From positions 186,001-250,000 of the forward strand of contig NZ_CP033040.1 of NCBI RefSeq assembly GCF_004293625.1: 64,000 bases of DNA, written 5' to 3'. Shown here piece after piece: positions 1-9,460 of the stretch; the stretch's first letter is position 1; each line of letters begins with the position of its first letter. Both the position numbers and the translations under genes were made by a program. The stretch is from Thiomicrorhabdus indica. Lineage in GTDB: Bacteria > Pseudomonadota > Gammaproteobacteria > Thiomicrospirales > Thiomicrospiraceae. The notes under the pieces are model-generated. The model did not search any database. It saw only the letters and a list, made by a program, of their open reading frames with translations, and was not told the origin of the DNA.

Positions 1-2192
1 CAGCCTAATTGCTTGAGCAAGTTAAATTGTTCCTCTGTTTCCACGCCTTCAGCAAGTGGGTTAGCGTCGATTTTTTTAGCAATGTTAATGATAGAAGCAG
101 CTAAGCCTTGGTCTTTTTCATCTTCGTTAATGTGATTGACAAAGCTTTTGTCAATTTTCAATTCACTCAGTGGCAGGTTTCTTAGGAGGCTCAATGAAGA
201 ATAACCTGTGCCAAAGTCATCTAACGAAATGGAGACGCCGGTTGATTTTAACTCTTCAAGTAATGGTAGCAACACTTCGATTTCTTCAATAAAAACGGTT
301 TCAGTTACTTCAAGAGTCAAGCGTTTAGGGTTAATCTGGCAGTGAGCTAGGTTGTTTTTAAAGTCAGATAAAAATTCAGGGTCGAGGAGTTGTTTAACAG
401 AAATATTAATCCCTAACTGGAATTCAAAAGAGAGTTTTTGCTGAAGTTTTTCAACTTCTAACAAGGTGTTTTGGAGAATCATTTTTCCAAGTTCTGGCAT
501 CATTCCTATGTCTTCAGCAACTTGTATGAACTCATCGGGAGGAACAAAACCAAGTGTTGGATTCATCCACCTTGCAAGTGCTTCTACACCGTGGACTGAA
601 CCGTTTGCAAGCATTTGAGGTTGATAGACGAAAAAGATTTCATTGTTAGGTAGTGCCGTTCTGAGCTGTTGTTCCACTGCCATTCTGCGAAGGCTTTTTT
701 GATACAGTTCATCTGAAAAATATTCGAATACGTTTTTTCGGTTTTTTGCAGCGTACATGGCCAAATCTGCTTGTGATAGCCGAGTAGCAAGAGACTGTTG
801 TGAACCTATTGGCACTGAAATACCAATACTAGCTCCTAAAATAAATTCTTTGCCTTCGATAAGGTAGTGCTTAGAGAGTGCGGCAATGATGTTTGCTGCT
901 TTTTCTTTCTCATCGTGTGTTTCATCAACGAATAACAAGAACTCGTCTCCCCCAAAGCGAATTAATCGTTCTTTATTTTCTACAAAATTCGACAATCTTT
1001 CGGCAACGATTTGTAAGAGCTTGTCGCCAATCTGGTGACCAAAATTATCATTGATGGCTTTGAAGTTATCCAAGTCGATGAATAAGAGGGTTGATGACAT
1101 TAAGTTAGAGGATTGTTCATATTCTTTTTCGAGAAAGTTGCGATTCAATAACCCCGTTAGTGAGTCATGGTTTGCTTGGAACATTAAACGTTTTCGGGTG
1201 TTTTTTTCTGAGTCAGCGATTATTTTAAATAACCAGAAAATGATTAAATTGGTGACCAATATCATCAAAAAATATTGTAGAACGCTATTAGAAAGTTTTT
1301 TATTGAGCGTCGTAGAGGATTCCAAAAGAATGGTCCAAACTTGGTGTTGAGGGTCATAAACAGCGACTGAATCACTGACTTCTTGTAAGAGTTCAGATGG
1401 ATAACGATAATTGATAGTGACACTTTTATTGTTGTCTCTTATCTCTTTTAAGCTTGTGGAATAGCTGTCTTTTAGAATTTGATTAAAGTCGTTAAGTACT
1501 TCATTTTTAAGGGGAGCTGAATATAAACGTGAATAGTCCAATGAATCTTTGCCTGCGGTGTAGATTCGATACTGGTTGATATCATTAATTAGCGCAAATT
1601 GTCTATTTTTAGAAAAATTGTTATTGCCCAAGAAACTCCCATTTTCAATTTTTATGCCGGTGGTTATGACTGCAACGACCTTGCCATTTCCATCTCGGAG
1701 TGCTTTGCGTAATGGAATGACCCATGATTTAGAAGGGGGGAAATAATATGTTCTTCCTAACTCCATCTTATTGGAGGTTAAAGTTCTTAAAAATGAGTTT
1801 CGAGACTCTTCCTGTTCCATGAGGTTTGGGAAGTTAACAGAGGTATCGAAGTTATCACTGGTGGTTATAAAATCTCCATCTGGAGAAAATAACCCAAAAC
1901 CGAGTAAAGTCGGCTTTCCTTTTAGCATCTGTTTGAGCAGTTTTTGTGTTTGTTCAATATTTTTGTAACGTTGATTTTCTAGCAAACTGTTGCCGAGAAT
2001 GTCTAGAAGTAGTTCGTTTTGGCTTAAGGTAGATTTAAAGGCGGCGGAGAGCAGTTGGGCGATGGAGGCATTTGAAAGACTTTGCTCTTTATGAAGTGAG
2101 TCGTGTTTGCTATAGGTTAGTAGCCCTAGGGCTAATAGACTAATGACTACGATTAAATAATAGGCTGCCCAGAGATTCCGCTTAAAAAACAT
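1..2192 (-). CDS. GGDEF-EAL sensor protein, 3' end cut by window edge
   Basis: About 730 codons are open on the minus strand from an ATG at 2192 to the window edge, with no stop, so the C-terminus lies outside. A transmembrane segment at about residues 8-26 and a second near 295-315 enclose a periplasmic Cache-like sensor region. A GGDEF domain follows, with an intact GGDEF motif at residues 414-418, and then an EAL phosphodiesterase domain with E537-A-L and the later E-G-V-E-T motif just before the edge. Known family role: synthesis and/or hydrolysis of cyclic di-GMP at the inner membrane. No RxxD inhibitory site is visible five residues before GGDEF. Because both motifs are intact, the net activity cannot be told from sequence. 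Confidence 0.93.
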   Translation of the reverse strand, partial: MFFKRNLWAAYYLIVVISLLALGLLTYSKHDSLHKEQSLSNASIAQLLSAAFKSTLSQNELLLDILGNSLLENQRYKNIEQTQKLLKQMLKGKPTLLGFGLFSPDGDFITTSDNFDTSVNFPNLMEQEESRNSFLRTLTSNKMELGRTYYFPPSKSWVIPLRKALRDGNGKVVAVITTGIKIENGSFLGNNNFSKNRQFALINDINQYRIYTAGKDSLDYSRLYSAPLKNEVLNDFNQILKDSYSTSLKEIRDNNKSVTINYRYPSELLQEVSDSVAVYDPQHQVWTILLESSTTLNKKLSNSVLQYFLMILVTNLIIFWLFKIIADSEKNTRKRLMFQANHDSLTGLLNRNFLEKEYEQSSNLMSSTLLFIDLDNFKAINDNFGHQIGDKLLQIVAERLSNFVENKERLIRFGGDEFLLFVDETHDEKEKAANIIAALSKHYLIEGKEFILGASIGISVPIGSQQSLATRLSQADLAMYAAKNRKNVFEYFSDELYQKSLRRMAVEQQLRTALPNNEIFFVYQPQMLANGSVHGVEALARWMNPTLGFVPPDEFIQVAEDIGMMPELGKMILQNTLLEVEKLQQKLSFEFQLGINISVKQLLDPEFLSDFKNNLAHCQINPKRLTLEVTETVFIEEIEVLLPLLEELKSTGVSISLDDFGTGYSSLSLLRNLPLSELKIDKSFVNHINEDEKDQGLAASIINIAKKIDANPLAEGVETEEQFNLLKQLG

Positions 2193-2538
2193 TGCTTTCT
2201 TTTCTAAACCTTTTATGAAAAGTTAGTTCAGACATATACTCGTAACTATCCGTGTCGTTGTCTTGATGTCTGACTAAGCTAATGTACCGAACCTTTTTGG
2301 TAAACGGAATACTCTTTTGCAAAAAAGAACTCAGATTTTTTTGATATGACCTCTGAGATAAGAATAAGAGAGGTTTTTGTCTCATCTGAGCAGTGCCTAA
2401 TGATGAATTGCTAACAATGCTCTTAGTCTTGGAAGTGTTCTTTCTGGACTTGTTGTGCATTGATTGAGTATGTCCGGTGACATGCTTGCATATTTTTTGG
2501 CGTGTCGGCATTTTTTGCACATTGAATTCGTGCGTCAA
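2182..2538 (-). CDS. Possible small ORF before the GGDEF-EAL gene
   Basis: A 118-codon reading frame ends 11 bp inside the start of the downstream GGDEF-EAL gene. It is rich in Lys, Ser, Arg and His, has no signal peptide or membrane segment, and matches no family I recognise. The Ser/Lys-rich first half reads like translated non-coding sequence. The second half (about residues 55-118) looks more protein-like and could be the remnant of a gene once co-transcribed with the cyclase. The segment 2193-2547 holds nothing else I can support. Confidence 0.2.
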   Translation of the reverse strand: MTHEFNVQKMPTRQKICKHVTGHTQSMHNKSRKNTSKTKSIVSNSSLGTAQMRQKPLLFLSQRSYQKNLSSFLQKSIPFTKKVRYISLVRHQDNDTDSYEYMSELTFHKRFRKESNVF

Positions 2539-2547
2539 TTCGTTCGA

Positions 2548-2730
2548 TTAATTGTTGTTTACCTTTTTCATTCGATCAATTACCGCGGCTTTTCGCTCTT
2601 CAAACTTCTGTTGCTTTTGTTCTTTTGTCAGTTTCGGGTCATCTGCAAAATCCCAAGAGGATGCATAAGCTGTAATAGGTGTGCTTAGCATAACTGTAGC
2701 TAAAACTGATGCAAAGATTGATGATTTCAT
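2548..2730 (-). CDS. Small secreted protein, 60 aa
   Basis: The ATG at 2730 has a well placed CGGAG Shine-Dalgarno eight bases upstream; the longer frame from 2766 lacks one. Residues 1-22 form a clear signal peptide (MKSS start, hydrophobic core, A-Y-A cleavage site). The mature part of about 38 residues is charged, with a K-L-T-K-E-Q-K-Q-Q-K-F-E-E-R-K-A helix, and resembles short periplasmic helical proteins without a named function. It lies alone between the divergent nuclease gene and the GGDEF-EAL region. Function unknown. Confidence 0.65.
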   Translation of the reverse strand: MKSSIFASVLATVMLSTPITAYASSWDFADDPKLTKEQKQQKFEERKAAVIDRMKKVNNN

Positions 2731-2977
2731 AGCAACTTCTCCGTAGTAGGTAGTGATTTGTAGCAATTAGCTGATTCAGCCTAGAGAGGCTTTTGTAGGG
2801 GTTATCAATCACTAAGTGTAAAAAGGTTGTTTTCAATCAAGAATTTACAGCTACTCAATTGATATTGCAGAGATGTTTGTCGCATGGTGATTTCTCGTGG
2901 ATTCTCGGAAGCAGCCTTATTTAGTGTTGGTTTGCGATTATAATACGCAGCTAATGTAAATTGATTGAGACGTTTTC

Positions 2978-3847
2978 ATGAGAGCGAGTGTTATTCGACA
3001 ACTGGTTTACCCACTTTTTCGATGGTTGTTTCGAAACCCTAAATATTGGGTAGTTGTGCCATTAATTGTCGCGGTTTGGTACGGTTATGACTATTCTCAA
3101 CGTCCAAGTATGGCTTATATGGGTGTTCCTAAAGTGGAAAAAGCACCGGCCGGTAATGTTGTGAGTCATATTTTGCGCAAAGAGGGGTTTATGCTCGAAT
3201 ATTCGGAGGGGTTAAAAAATCCTCTGTGGGTCACCTATAAAGTGGGGCTTCCGAAATATGATTCTGGAAAGCGTCCAAGCCGTTTTCAATCCGACTGGCG
3301 TTCTTGGTCTAGAGTCACACATGATGACTATACGAATTCAGGTTATGACAGAGGGCATATGGCACCCAATTACGTGATTGCCACGCGTTACGGGCGCACA
3401 GCCCAAATGGATACGTTTTTAATGACCAACATCACACCGCAAAAAGGCTCGCTCAACCAAAAAGCCTGGCAGCGTTTGGAAGAGGTGATTGCCAATGATT
3501 TTTCCCAAAAATTTGGTGAGTTTTGGGTGGTAACGGGGCCTATTTTTGGTGACAAACATGAACGTCTGAATTCAGGTGTCGCTGTACCAGATGCGTTTTT
3601 TAAAATTTTGATTAAGCCAAGTTCCAAAGAGCAGCCTGCAAGAGCTTTAGCTTTTATCTTCCAGCAGACAGCCAAACCTCGAACTAGCCTAATGAAATTT
3701 GTCACCACAATTGATGAGGTCGAAGCACAGACCGGCATTGATTTCTTCCATGAGTTGGACGATGAGTTTGAGCAGTTACTCGAGTCGAGCAAGACACCGG
3801 AAGCGTGGGGTTTGCAAGCGGTTGCTACGCGGCCTTCAAGATATTAA
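2978..3847 (+). CDS. Membrane-anchored DNA/RNA non-specific endonuclease
   Basis: 289 aa. The N-terminus has one transmembrane segment (about residues 23-36), so the catalytic domain should face the periplasm. The Serratia-type (NucA/NucG, beta-beta-alpha metal) nuclease signature is complete: D124-R-G-H127 (general base His), then N160-x-x-x-W and E168 with the same N-to-E spacing of eight residues seen in Serratia nuclease for Mg2+ coordination. The family cleaves DNA and RNA without sequence preference. A copy of ACCGGCCGGT at 3145 encodes residues P-A-G in the linker before the catalytic domain. It is followed 21 bp later by cmoA but need not share its function. Confidence 0.92.
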   Translation: MRASVIRQLVYPLFRWLFRNPKYWVVVPLIVAVWYGYDYSQRPSMAYMGVPKVEKAPAGNVVSHILRKEGFMLEYSEGLKNPLWVTYKVGLPKYDSGKRPSRFQSDWRSWSRVTHDDYTNSGYDRGHMAPNYVIATRYGRTAQMDTFLMTNITPQKGSLNQKAWQRLEEVIANDFSQKFGEFWVVTGPIFGDKHERLNSGVAVPDAFFKILIKPSSKEQPARALAFIFQQTAKPRTSLMKFVTTIDEVEAQTGIDFFHELDDEFEQLLESSKTPEAWGLQAVATRPSRY

Positions 3848-3868
3848 AAGTCACTGAAAGGGGTTTTC

Positions 3869-4612
3869 ATGAAGTTACCTTCAAATAAAGACACCATTTA
3901 TGCACAAGCTCATGAAGCGGTTGGCGCTTTCCAATTTGATGAATCGGTTGTGGCGGTTTTTCCAGATATGATTTCGCGCTCCGTACCAGGTTATCAAACC
4001 ATTCTGACTGGCATTGGTGAACTGACGAAATTACACGCAAAGCCTGATACGCGTTTATATGATTTAGGCTGCTCTTTGGGTGCGGCGACTTTGACCATGC
4101 TTCGAGCAACCGATGATATCTCTGGGTGTTCGATTTTCGCATTGGATAACTCGCAGGCGATGATCAATCGTGCTCAAGAGTATTTACACGCGTTCCATCA
4201 CGATACGCCTGTCGAACTCCATTGTGCGGATATATGTGAGTTCGAGATAAAGAATGCTTCGGTGGTAGTAATTAACTTCACTTTGCAATTTATCGACCCT
4301 CAAGCTAGAGAAGCTCTGTTAAAAAGAATTTATGAGGGGTTGGTGCCAGGTGGGGTTTTGATTTTGTCTGAGAAAATCCATTTTGATGATGAGGCTTTAC
4401 AAAAAAGCATTGAGCATATGCATTGGCAGTTTAAGCGTGCCAATGGCTATTCTGAGTTAGAGATCAGCCAAAAGCGTTCGTCCTTAGAAAATGTTCTGAT
4501 TTCAGATAGTGAACAAGAGCACTTGCAGCGTTTAAAATCTGCAGGTTTTGATTCGGCAGGGATTTGGTTTCAAGCCTATAATTTTGCCTCCTTTCTAGCG
4601 ATTAAATCTTAA
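3869..4612 (+). CDS. cmoA: Carboxy-S-adenosyl-L-methionine synthase
   Basis: 247 aa, the usual length. Class I SAM-dependent fold with motif I L-Y-D-L-G-C-S-L-G-A-A at about residues 64-74. CmoA converts S-adenosylmethionine and prephenate into carboxy-SAM, which CmoB uses to modify uridine 34 of certain tRNAs. An AAAGGGG Shine-Dalgarno lies five bases before the ATG. The stop is 12 bp before cmoB, so the pair is very probably co-transcribed; cmoA-cmoB adjacency is common in gammaproteobacteria. Confidence 0.96.
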   Translation: MKLPSNKDTIYAQAHEAVGAFQFDESVVAVFPDMISRSVPGYQTILTGIGELTKLHAKPDTRLYDLGCSLGAATLTMLRATDDISGCSIFALDNSQAMINRAQEYLHAFHHDTPVELHCADICEFEIKNASVVVINFTLQFIDPQAREALLKRIYEGLVPGGVLILSEKIHFDDEALQKSIEHMHWQFKRANGYSELEISQKRSSLENVLISDSEQEHLQRLKSAGFDSAGIWFQAYNFASFLAIKS

Positions 4613-4624
4613 TTGAGGTAACGA

Positions 4625-5644
4625 ATGAGCGTCGATCCAGTTTTACAGTCCCATTATGATTCGTTTTGGTCAGCTTTAGATGACGTACGATTTGATGAGT
4701 GGAAAACCCAGTTACCTGAAATTCTCAATGAGGCTCTAGACCCTGAGGGAAATGGAAATTTAGAACGTTGGATAAAAGCCTTAAAAGAAATTCAAACATT
4801 TTTACCGGCCGGTGAAAAAGACCTGATTGATTTAAATGCTTCAGCGATTACCATCGAATATGCTAAGTCTTTACAAGACATCGAAAAAAATAATTTGATC
4901 AACGCCTTAAAAGCGTTGCATCCTTGGCGAAAAGGGCCGTTCAAAATTGATCAAATTGAGATTGATACCGAATGGCACTCTGATTGGAAATGGGATCGTG
5001 TTCGTCCGCACTTAAATTCTTTGCAAGGCAGACGCGTTTTGGATATTGGTTGCGGCAGTGGGTACCATCTTTGGCGAATGGCTGGAGAATCGCCTGAATT
5101 AGCGGTTGGCGTCGATCCAAGTTTGCTGTTTTACAGTCAGTTTTTGGCGTTAAAGCATTTTATTGGTGAGCAAGTACCGGCTTATTTTTTGCCTTTGACG
5201 TTGGAACAGTTACCCGTCTCTCAAAAAGGTGGCGCTTTCGATACAGTCTTTTCAATGGGCGTTTTATACCATCGTCGTTCACCGATTGATCATATTCTCG
5301 ATTTGAAAGCGCAATTATTACCGGGTGGTCAACTGGTTTTGGAAACACTCGTGGTTCCAGAAAGTTTTGGTCAGTTATTGGTACCGGAAGATCGTTATGC
5401 TCAGATGAGAAACGTCTGGTTTTTACCCTCTGTTTCCGAATTGGAGATTTGGCTAGCGCGTTGCGGATTTAAAAATATTCGTTGTGTCGATTTAAATCAG
5501 ACTTCGATTGAAGAGCAGCGTTCGACTGAGTGGATGGAGTGGAATTCATTGGAAAGCTTTCTGGATCCAGACGACCACAATAAAACCATTGAAGGTTATC
5601 CAGCACCACTTCGTGCCGTTATGTTGTGTGACAAGCCGAAGTGA
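4625..5644 (+). CDS. cmoB: tRNA U34 carboxymethyltransferase
   Basis: 339 aa, slightly longer than the E. coli enzyme. The N-terminal helical part is followed by a methyltransferase-type fold with motif I D-I-G-C-G-S-G-Y-H at about residues 140-148. CmoB transfers a carboxymethyl group from carboxy-SAM to 5-hydroxyuridine at tRNA position 34, giving cmo5U for wobble decoding. It is the downstream partner of cmoA, with a GAGG Shine-Dalgarno. ACCGGCCGGT at 4804 encodes L-P-A-G-E in the N-terminal domain. Confidence 0.96.
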   Translation: MSVDPVLQSHYDSFWSALDDVRFDEWKTQLPEILNEALDPEGNGNLERWIKALKEIQTFLPAGEKDLIDLNASAITIEYAKSLQDIEKNNLINALKALHPWRKGPFKIDQIEIDTEWHSDWKWDRVRPHLNSLQGRRVLDIGCGSGYHLWRMAGESPELAVGVDPSLLFYSQFLALKHFIGEQVPAYFLPLTLEQLPVSQKGGAFDTVFSMGVLYHRRSPIDHILDLKAQLLPGGQLVLETLVVPESFGQLLVPEDRYAQMRNVWFLPSVSELEIWLARCGFKNIRCVDLNQTSIEEQRSTEWMEWNSLESFLDPDDHNKTIEGYPAPLRAVMLCDKPK

Positions 5645-5928
5645 TTCCAACTTATTTCAACGAAAGCGGAGCGTTTTCGTTGCAACCCTCACGAATAGAT
5701 ACCGGCCGGTAACTATTATTTTTGACAATTTTCTTCTGATTTTCCAAGTAGCGTAATAGGTCCCATTAAATTAACTAATTGAAATATTTGAAGGTTGTTA
5801 ATTGAAAGAAATAGTAAATTGAGATAATAAATTCATCTTAAAAACGCTTTGTTTTGAACTTGCTTGTGGGTATTATTGAATAGCTATTCCTATCCGAGCA
5901 TGGTTCTATAAAGCGTATTTCGATCCGA

Positions 5929-8900
5929 TTGAATATATTGACGCATTTTATTTTATTGATTTTTTTTAGTGCGTTGCTGTTACTCGGTGTTCAGTATTAT
6001 TTCAATATGCAATCCACCATCAATGCGAGTGAAAAGAACTTTTATGAGCTTTTTGATCGAGTGGACTTCCGTAATGAGAACCTGAATCGCCAAAACCAAA
6101 CCATTTTAAATTTATTACAACAGCATCCAGATTTGAAAGGTGATTTAAGCACTTCTAAATTACTGCAACTTTTCAGTGAAAGTTTGACGCAGTTTCCAAA
6201 AGCCTACGCAATTTATCTAGCAACTTCGGAAAATGAATTTTTTGAAGTGATAAATATGGCGCACAGCGACCGATTGGAGGAACAATTACAGGCACCAACA
6301 GGTACTGCTTGGACAGTTATTCAAGTCGATATCAAACGTAAAACAAATAATTACCACTTTCAATATTTCGATGCACAGTTGCGGCTTTTGTCGGAAAAGT
6401 TCAGCACCACTGAATACAAAGCCAGTCAGCGGCCTTGGTTTCAAAATGCAATGAAATCTACTGATATCTACCAATCCAAACCTTATCTGTTTTGGCACCT
6501 GAAAGCGCCTGGAATCACTTTTTCTAAAAAGGTGAATGACACTCGTGTGATTGCAATCGATTACACAATTGAGCATCTCACAAATTTGTTTAAACACTTA
6601 AAGCCGACGAAAGATAGCCAGATTATTTTATTTAACCGCTATGGTGAAAAGTACTTTGAAACGGATGTTTCACCAGATTCGTCGTTACTTAAGTTTGAGG
6701 ATTTCAAGCTCAGCAAACAAGAAAGTGACTATATAAAAAGCCTGCCTTTATTAAAGGTTTCTAACCAGGCAAATTGGGAGCCGTTTGATTTTGTCCAGAA
6801 CGGTCATGAAAATGGTTTTTCGATTGCGCTCCTTAAGTCGCTTGCCGAGCGGATTGGGTTGCAAATTCAGTTTGTGAATGATTATCGTTGGGATGAATTT
6901 CTAGAAGAGTTTAAGCATGGCAGAATCGATCTTATGCATTCTTTATTGCATTCTGAAGAGCGTGAAAAGATAGGCGTTTTCAGTGATCCTTATTATTCGA
7001 TTGATAACTTTTTGATGACCCATAAGTCAATTAATAAGATTGAAACGACCGAGCAATTGCTCGCTCTCCGTTTTGCTTTGGGAAGAAGCTGGCAAAGCAC
7101 TGAATTGTTATTGAATAAATTTCCAAACCTAAATTACCAGCTGTATGACGATCTTCCAGCAATGATGCGAGCCGTTGATGCGGGAGAGGTTGATGCTTGG
7201 ATTGATAATGCGGAAACCTTTGCCCGAAACCGCCAAAAATACCAGTTGACGAATATTAAGGTCAATCAGGCTCTAGATGCCTTTATCCCTCGTCAGGACC
7301 ATCTTTATTTTATGGCTCAGCCTAAATATGCTCCGCTCATTGATATTTTGAATCGTGCGATGAATTCGATTGAACCGCGCTCTTTCAAACGACTTGAACA
7401 GTCTTGGTATCTGGACGAAAATTTGGAAGCGTTGAAGATTTCGCCCTATGAAAACCTTTTCTTCCAGTTACTGAATAAACTGCCTTCTGATGGTGATGCA
7501 CATTTTTATAAAACAGAAATTGATGGGCAAGTTTATTTAACCGCAATCAGCGCCATGGATTATGATAAAGAAGCGGCTTATCTGGCAACCTTGGTTCCTC
7601 TGTCTTCGCTTTTAGCGCCTTATTACCAAGAGTTTTATCTCTCGCTGCTGGCGATTATTATTTCCTTACTGACGCTTCTCTTGTTAGCGCATTTTTCTAG
7701 TGCTTTGATTGTGCGACCAATCAACGAATTGATGAAGCGAAACAAATTAATTGCCAATCGAGCGTTTGACAAGGTGACCCCAGTGGAGACGCATATCAAA
7801 GAGCTCGCTGAGTTGTCAGACACTTTGATGACGGTTTCTAAGAGTTTCCAGCAGTATGAAAAAACCCAAGAAACTTTTTTGCAAGGGTTAGTGAAATTGA
7901 TTGCCGAGGCGATTGATAAGCGTTCCCATCACACCTATTCACATTGTTCTCGAGTACCCAAGTTAGGCATTATGATTTTGGATGCAGCCATTGAACAGAA
8001 AGAAGGGTACTTTAAAAGCTTTGGAATGTCTGAAGATGAAAAACAGGCCTTTGAATTGGGTGCTTGGTTACATGATGCCGGTAAAATCACTACACCGGAA
8101 TCGATCTTGGAAAAAAGTACCAAACTCGACGCTTTCTATAATCGAATCCATGAAATTCGTATGCGTTTTGAAGTTTTATGGCGCGATGCGGAAATTCATT
8201 ATTATCAACAGATGGCTAAAAGTTCAGATAATCAAGAATTGCAGGAGCAACTTAAGCAACAACTCAATGAAACCCAAAAACGCCTTCAGGATGATTACCA
8301 GTTGATTGCTGACTTGAATATTGGAAAAGAGCGAGTGACTGAGGAGAATTTAGCGAAATTAGATATGATTGGTGAGATTAAATGGCACAGCCATTTCGAT
8401 AAATCATTAGGGTTATCTAAATTTCAGCTTGAGCAACTGCCGAAACAAAATTCGAATATCGAGTCTTTACTTCAAGACTACCCTGAACAGATTATGATTC
8501 GTCCTGCAAAAGAACATGTTTATTACAAACAGCAAGATTTTACGATGACTGTTCCGAAACATGAGTTGAATCTGGGTGAAAAATATAACCTGAGTATTGT
8601 GCGTGGGACTCTGACCCATGAGGAACGCTTTAAAATGGAAGAACATGTCGTGATGACACTAAAACTATTAGAGCAGGTTCCGCTTCCTCAGCATTATCAG
8701 AATATTCCTAAATATGCTGGAACGCATCATGAAAAATTGGATGGCAGTGGTTATCCTCGGCAGTTAACGGCTGAGCAATTCGGTATGCCAGAACGCATTA
8801 TGGCCTTAGCAGATATTTTTGAAGCATTAACCGCACCTGATCGGCCTTATAAGCGAACGCATAATTTGTCCAGAGCCTTGGATATTCTGTATGAAATGGT

Positions 8901-9033
8901 TGAAAACAATAAACTGGATAGAGATGTGTTTGAATTATTTTTGCGCTCTGGAGTTTATATGGTCTATGCAAAAGAATTTATCGATCCATCGCAGGTTGAC
9001 TCGGTCAATATCCATAAGTATTTACGGAACTAG
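5929..9033 (+). CDS. HD-GYP cyclic di-GMP phosphodiesterase receptor with Cache, SBP and HAMP domains
   Basis: 1034 aa from a TTG at 5929; an in-frame stop at 5881 and no ATG nearby leave TTG 5929 or 5938 as the start. Order seen: membrane segment (about 5-24); periplasmic Cache domain (about 40-265) with the W-F-x-x-A pattern; a bacterial solute-binding family 3 domain (about 272-490); a further Cache-like stretch (about 497-565); a second membrane segment (about 568-592); HAMP; HD-GYP with H715-D716 and G941-Y942-P943. The family hydrolyses c-di-GMP. About 150 residues are inserted between the HD and H-H-E-K-L-D-G-S-G-Y-P motifs. The solute-binding domain seems to be inserted into the Cache domain, suggesting two ligand inputs. 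No neighbour hints at the ligand. Confidence 0.93.
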   Translation: MNILTHFILLIFFSALLLLGVQYYFNMQSTINASEKNFYELFDRVDFRNENLNRQNQTILNLLQQHPDLKGDLSTSKLLQLFSESLTQFPKAYAIYLATSENEFFEVINMAHSDRLEEQLQAPTGTAWTVIQVDIKRKTNNYHFQYFDAQLRLLSEKFSTTEYKASQRPWFQNAMKSTDIYQSKPYLFWHLKAPGITFSKKVNDTRVIAIDYTIEHLTNLFKHLKPTKDSQIILFNRYGEKYFETDVSPDSSLLKFEDFKLSKQESDYIKSLPLLKVSNQANWEPFDFVQNGHENGFSIALLKSLAERIGLQIQFVNDYRWDEFLEEFKHGRIDLMHSLLHSEEREKIGVFSDPYYSIDNFLMTHKSINKIETTEQLLALRFALGRSWQSTELLLNKFPNLNYQLYDDLPAMMRAVDAGEVDAWIDNAETFARNRQKYQLTNIKVNQALDAFIPRQDHLYFMAQPKYAPLIDILNRAMNSIEPRSFKRLEQSWYLDENLEALKISPYENLFFQLLNKLPSDGDAHFYKTEIDGQVYLTAISAMDYDKEAAYLATLVPLSSLLAPYYQEFYLSLLAIIISLLTLLLLAHFSSALIVRPINELMKRNKLIANRAFDKVTPVETHIKELAELSDTLMTVSKSFQQYEKTQETFLQGLVKLIAEAIDKRSHHTYSHCSRVPKLGIMILDAAIEQKEGYFKSFGMSEDEKQAFELGAWLHDAGKITTPESILEKSTKLDAFYNRIHEIRMRFEVLWRDAEIHYYQQMAKSSDNQELQEQLKQQLNETQKRLQDDYQLIADLNIGKERVTEENLAKLDMIGEIKWHSHFDKSLGLSKFQLEQLPKQNSNIESLLQDYPEQIMIRPAKEHVYYKQQDFTMTVPKHELNLGEKYNLSIVRGTLTHEERFKMEEHVVMTLKLLEQVPLPQHYQNIPKYAGTHHEKLDGSGYPRQLTAEQFGMPERIMALADIFEALTAPDRPYKRTHNLSRALDILYEMVENNKLDRDVFELFLRSGVYMVYAKEFIDPSQVDSVNIHKYLRN

Positions 9034-9460
9034 ACTCCGACTTGAATTTGACTGGATTCCGGTTTTATTTATCTGAGACGACGCCTTTCTCAGGGAGTCC
9101 ATAGGGATTATTTTGCTTCGACTGCTTGGCGAAGCATATGTTGAGTTAAGCCGGCTAGACCGGTTAGTTCAAAAATGACTGCTGTGTCTAAAATCAATGT
9201 CATTAAATCACTGACTGAGCCAGCCGGTTAGAAAAGTCGCTCCAAATGCTAGCAAGACTCGGTTGGTTTGCGCTACGGCATTTTCAATTGGCAAAAGCGT
9301 CATTGTTAGAAGATTTTTTGTTTAAGTGAGGTGTGGGTAAGTTGTGTGTATGATGGTTTTTATCCACAGTATTTAGTGGCAATGCCACAATTATGACGTA
9401 AAAAAAGCGCTTGAGAAACTCTCGAAGCGCTTTTTTAAACAAATCGATTTGAGAAGTAAT
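9034..9460. other. 427-bp gap with degenerate palindromes and two tiny reading frames
   Basis: No recognisable gene. On the minus strand there are two 31-codon frames, 9208-9303 (starts M-T-L-L-P, one hydrophobic stretch) and 9108-9203 (starts M-T-L-I-L), four bases apart; neither has a convincing ribosome site and they may be fragments of a decayed small membrane-protein gene. Degenerate relatives of the ACCGGCCGGT palindrome are visible near 9150-9168 and 9220-9228. The right end carries the porin terminator. Confidence 0.35.
9401..9436 (-). terminator. Rho-independent terminator of the porin gene
   Basis: AAAAAAGCGCTT at 9401-9412 pairs with AAGCGCTTTTTT at 9425-9436. The stem is followed by a T-run when read on the minus strand, 25 bp after the porin stop. 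It is symmetrical, so it could also stop plus-strand read-through from the HD-GYP gene. Confidence 0.85.

Noticed and set aside
9208-9303. Small-protein CDS in the gap before the porin
   Set aside because: No ribosome site or recognisable family; kept only as an observation.
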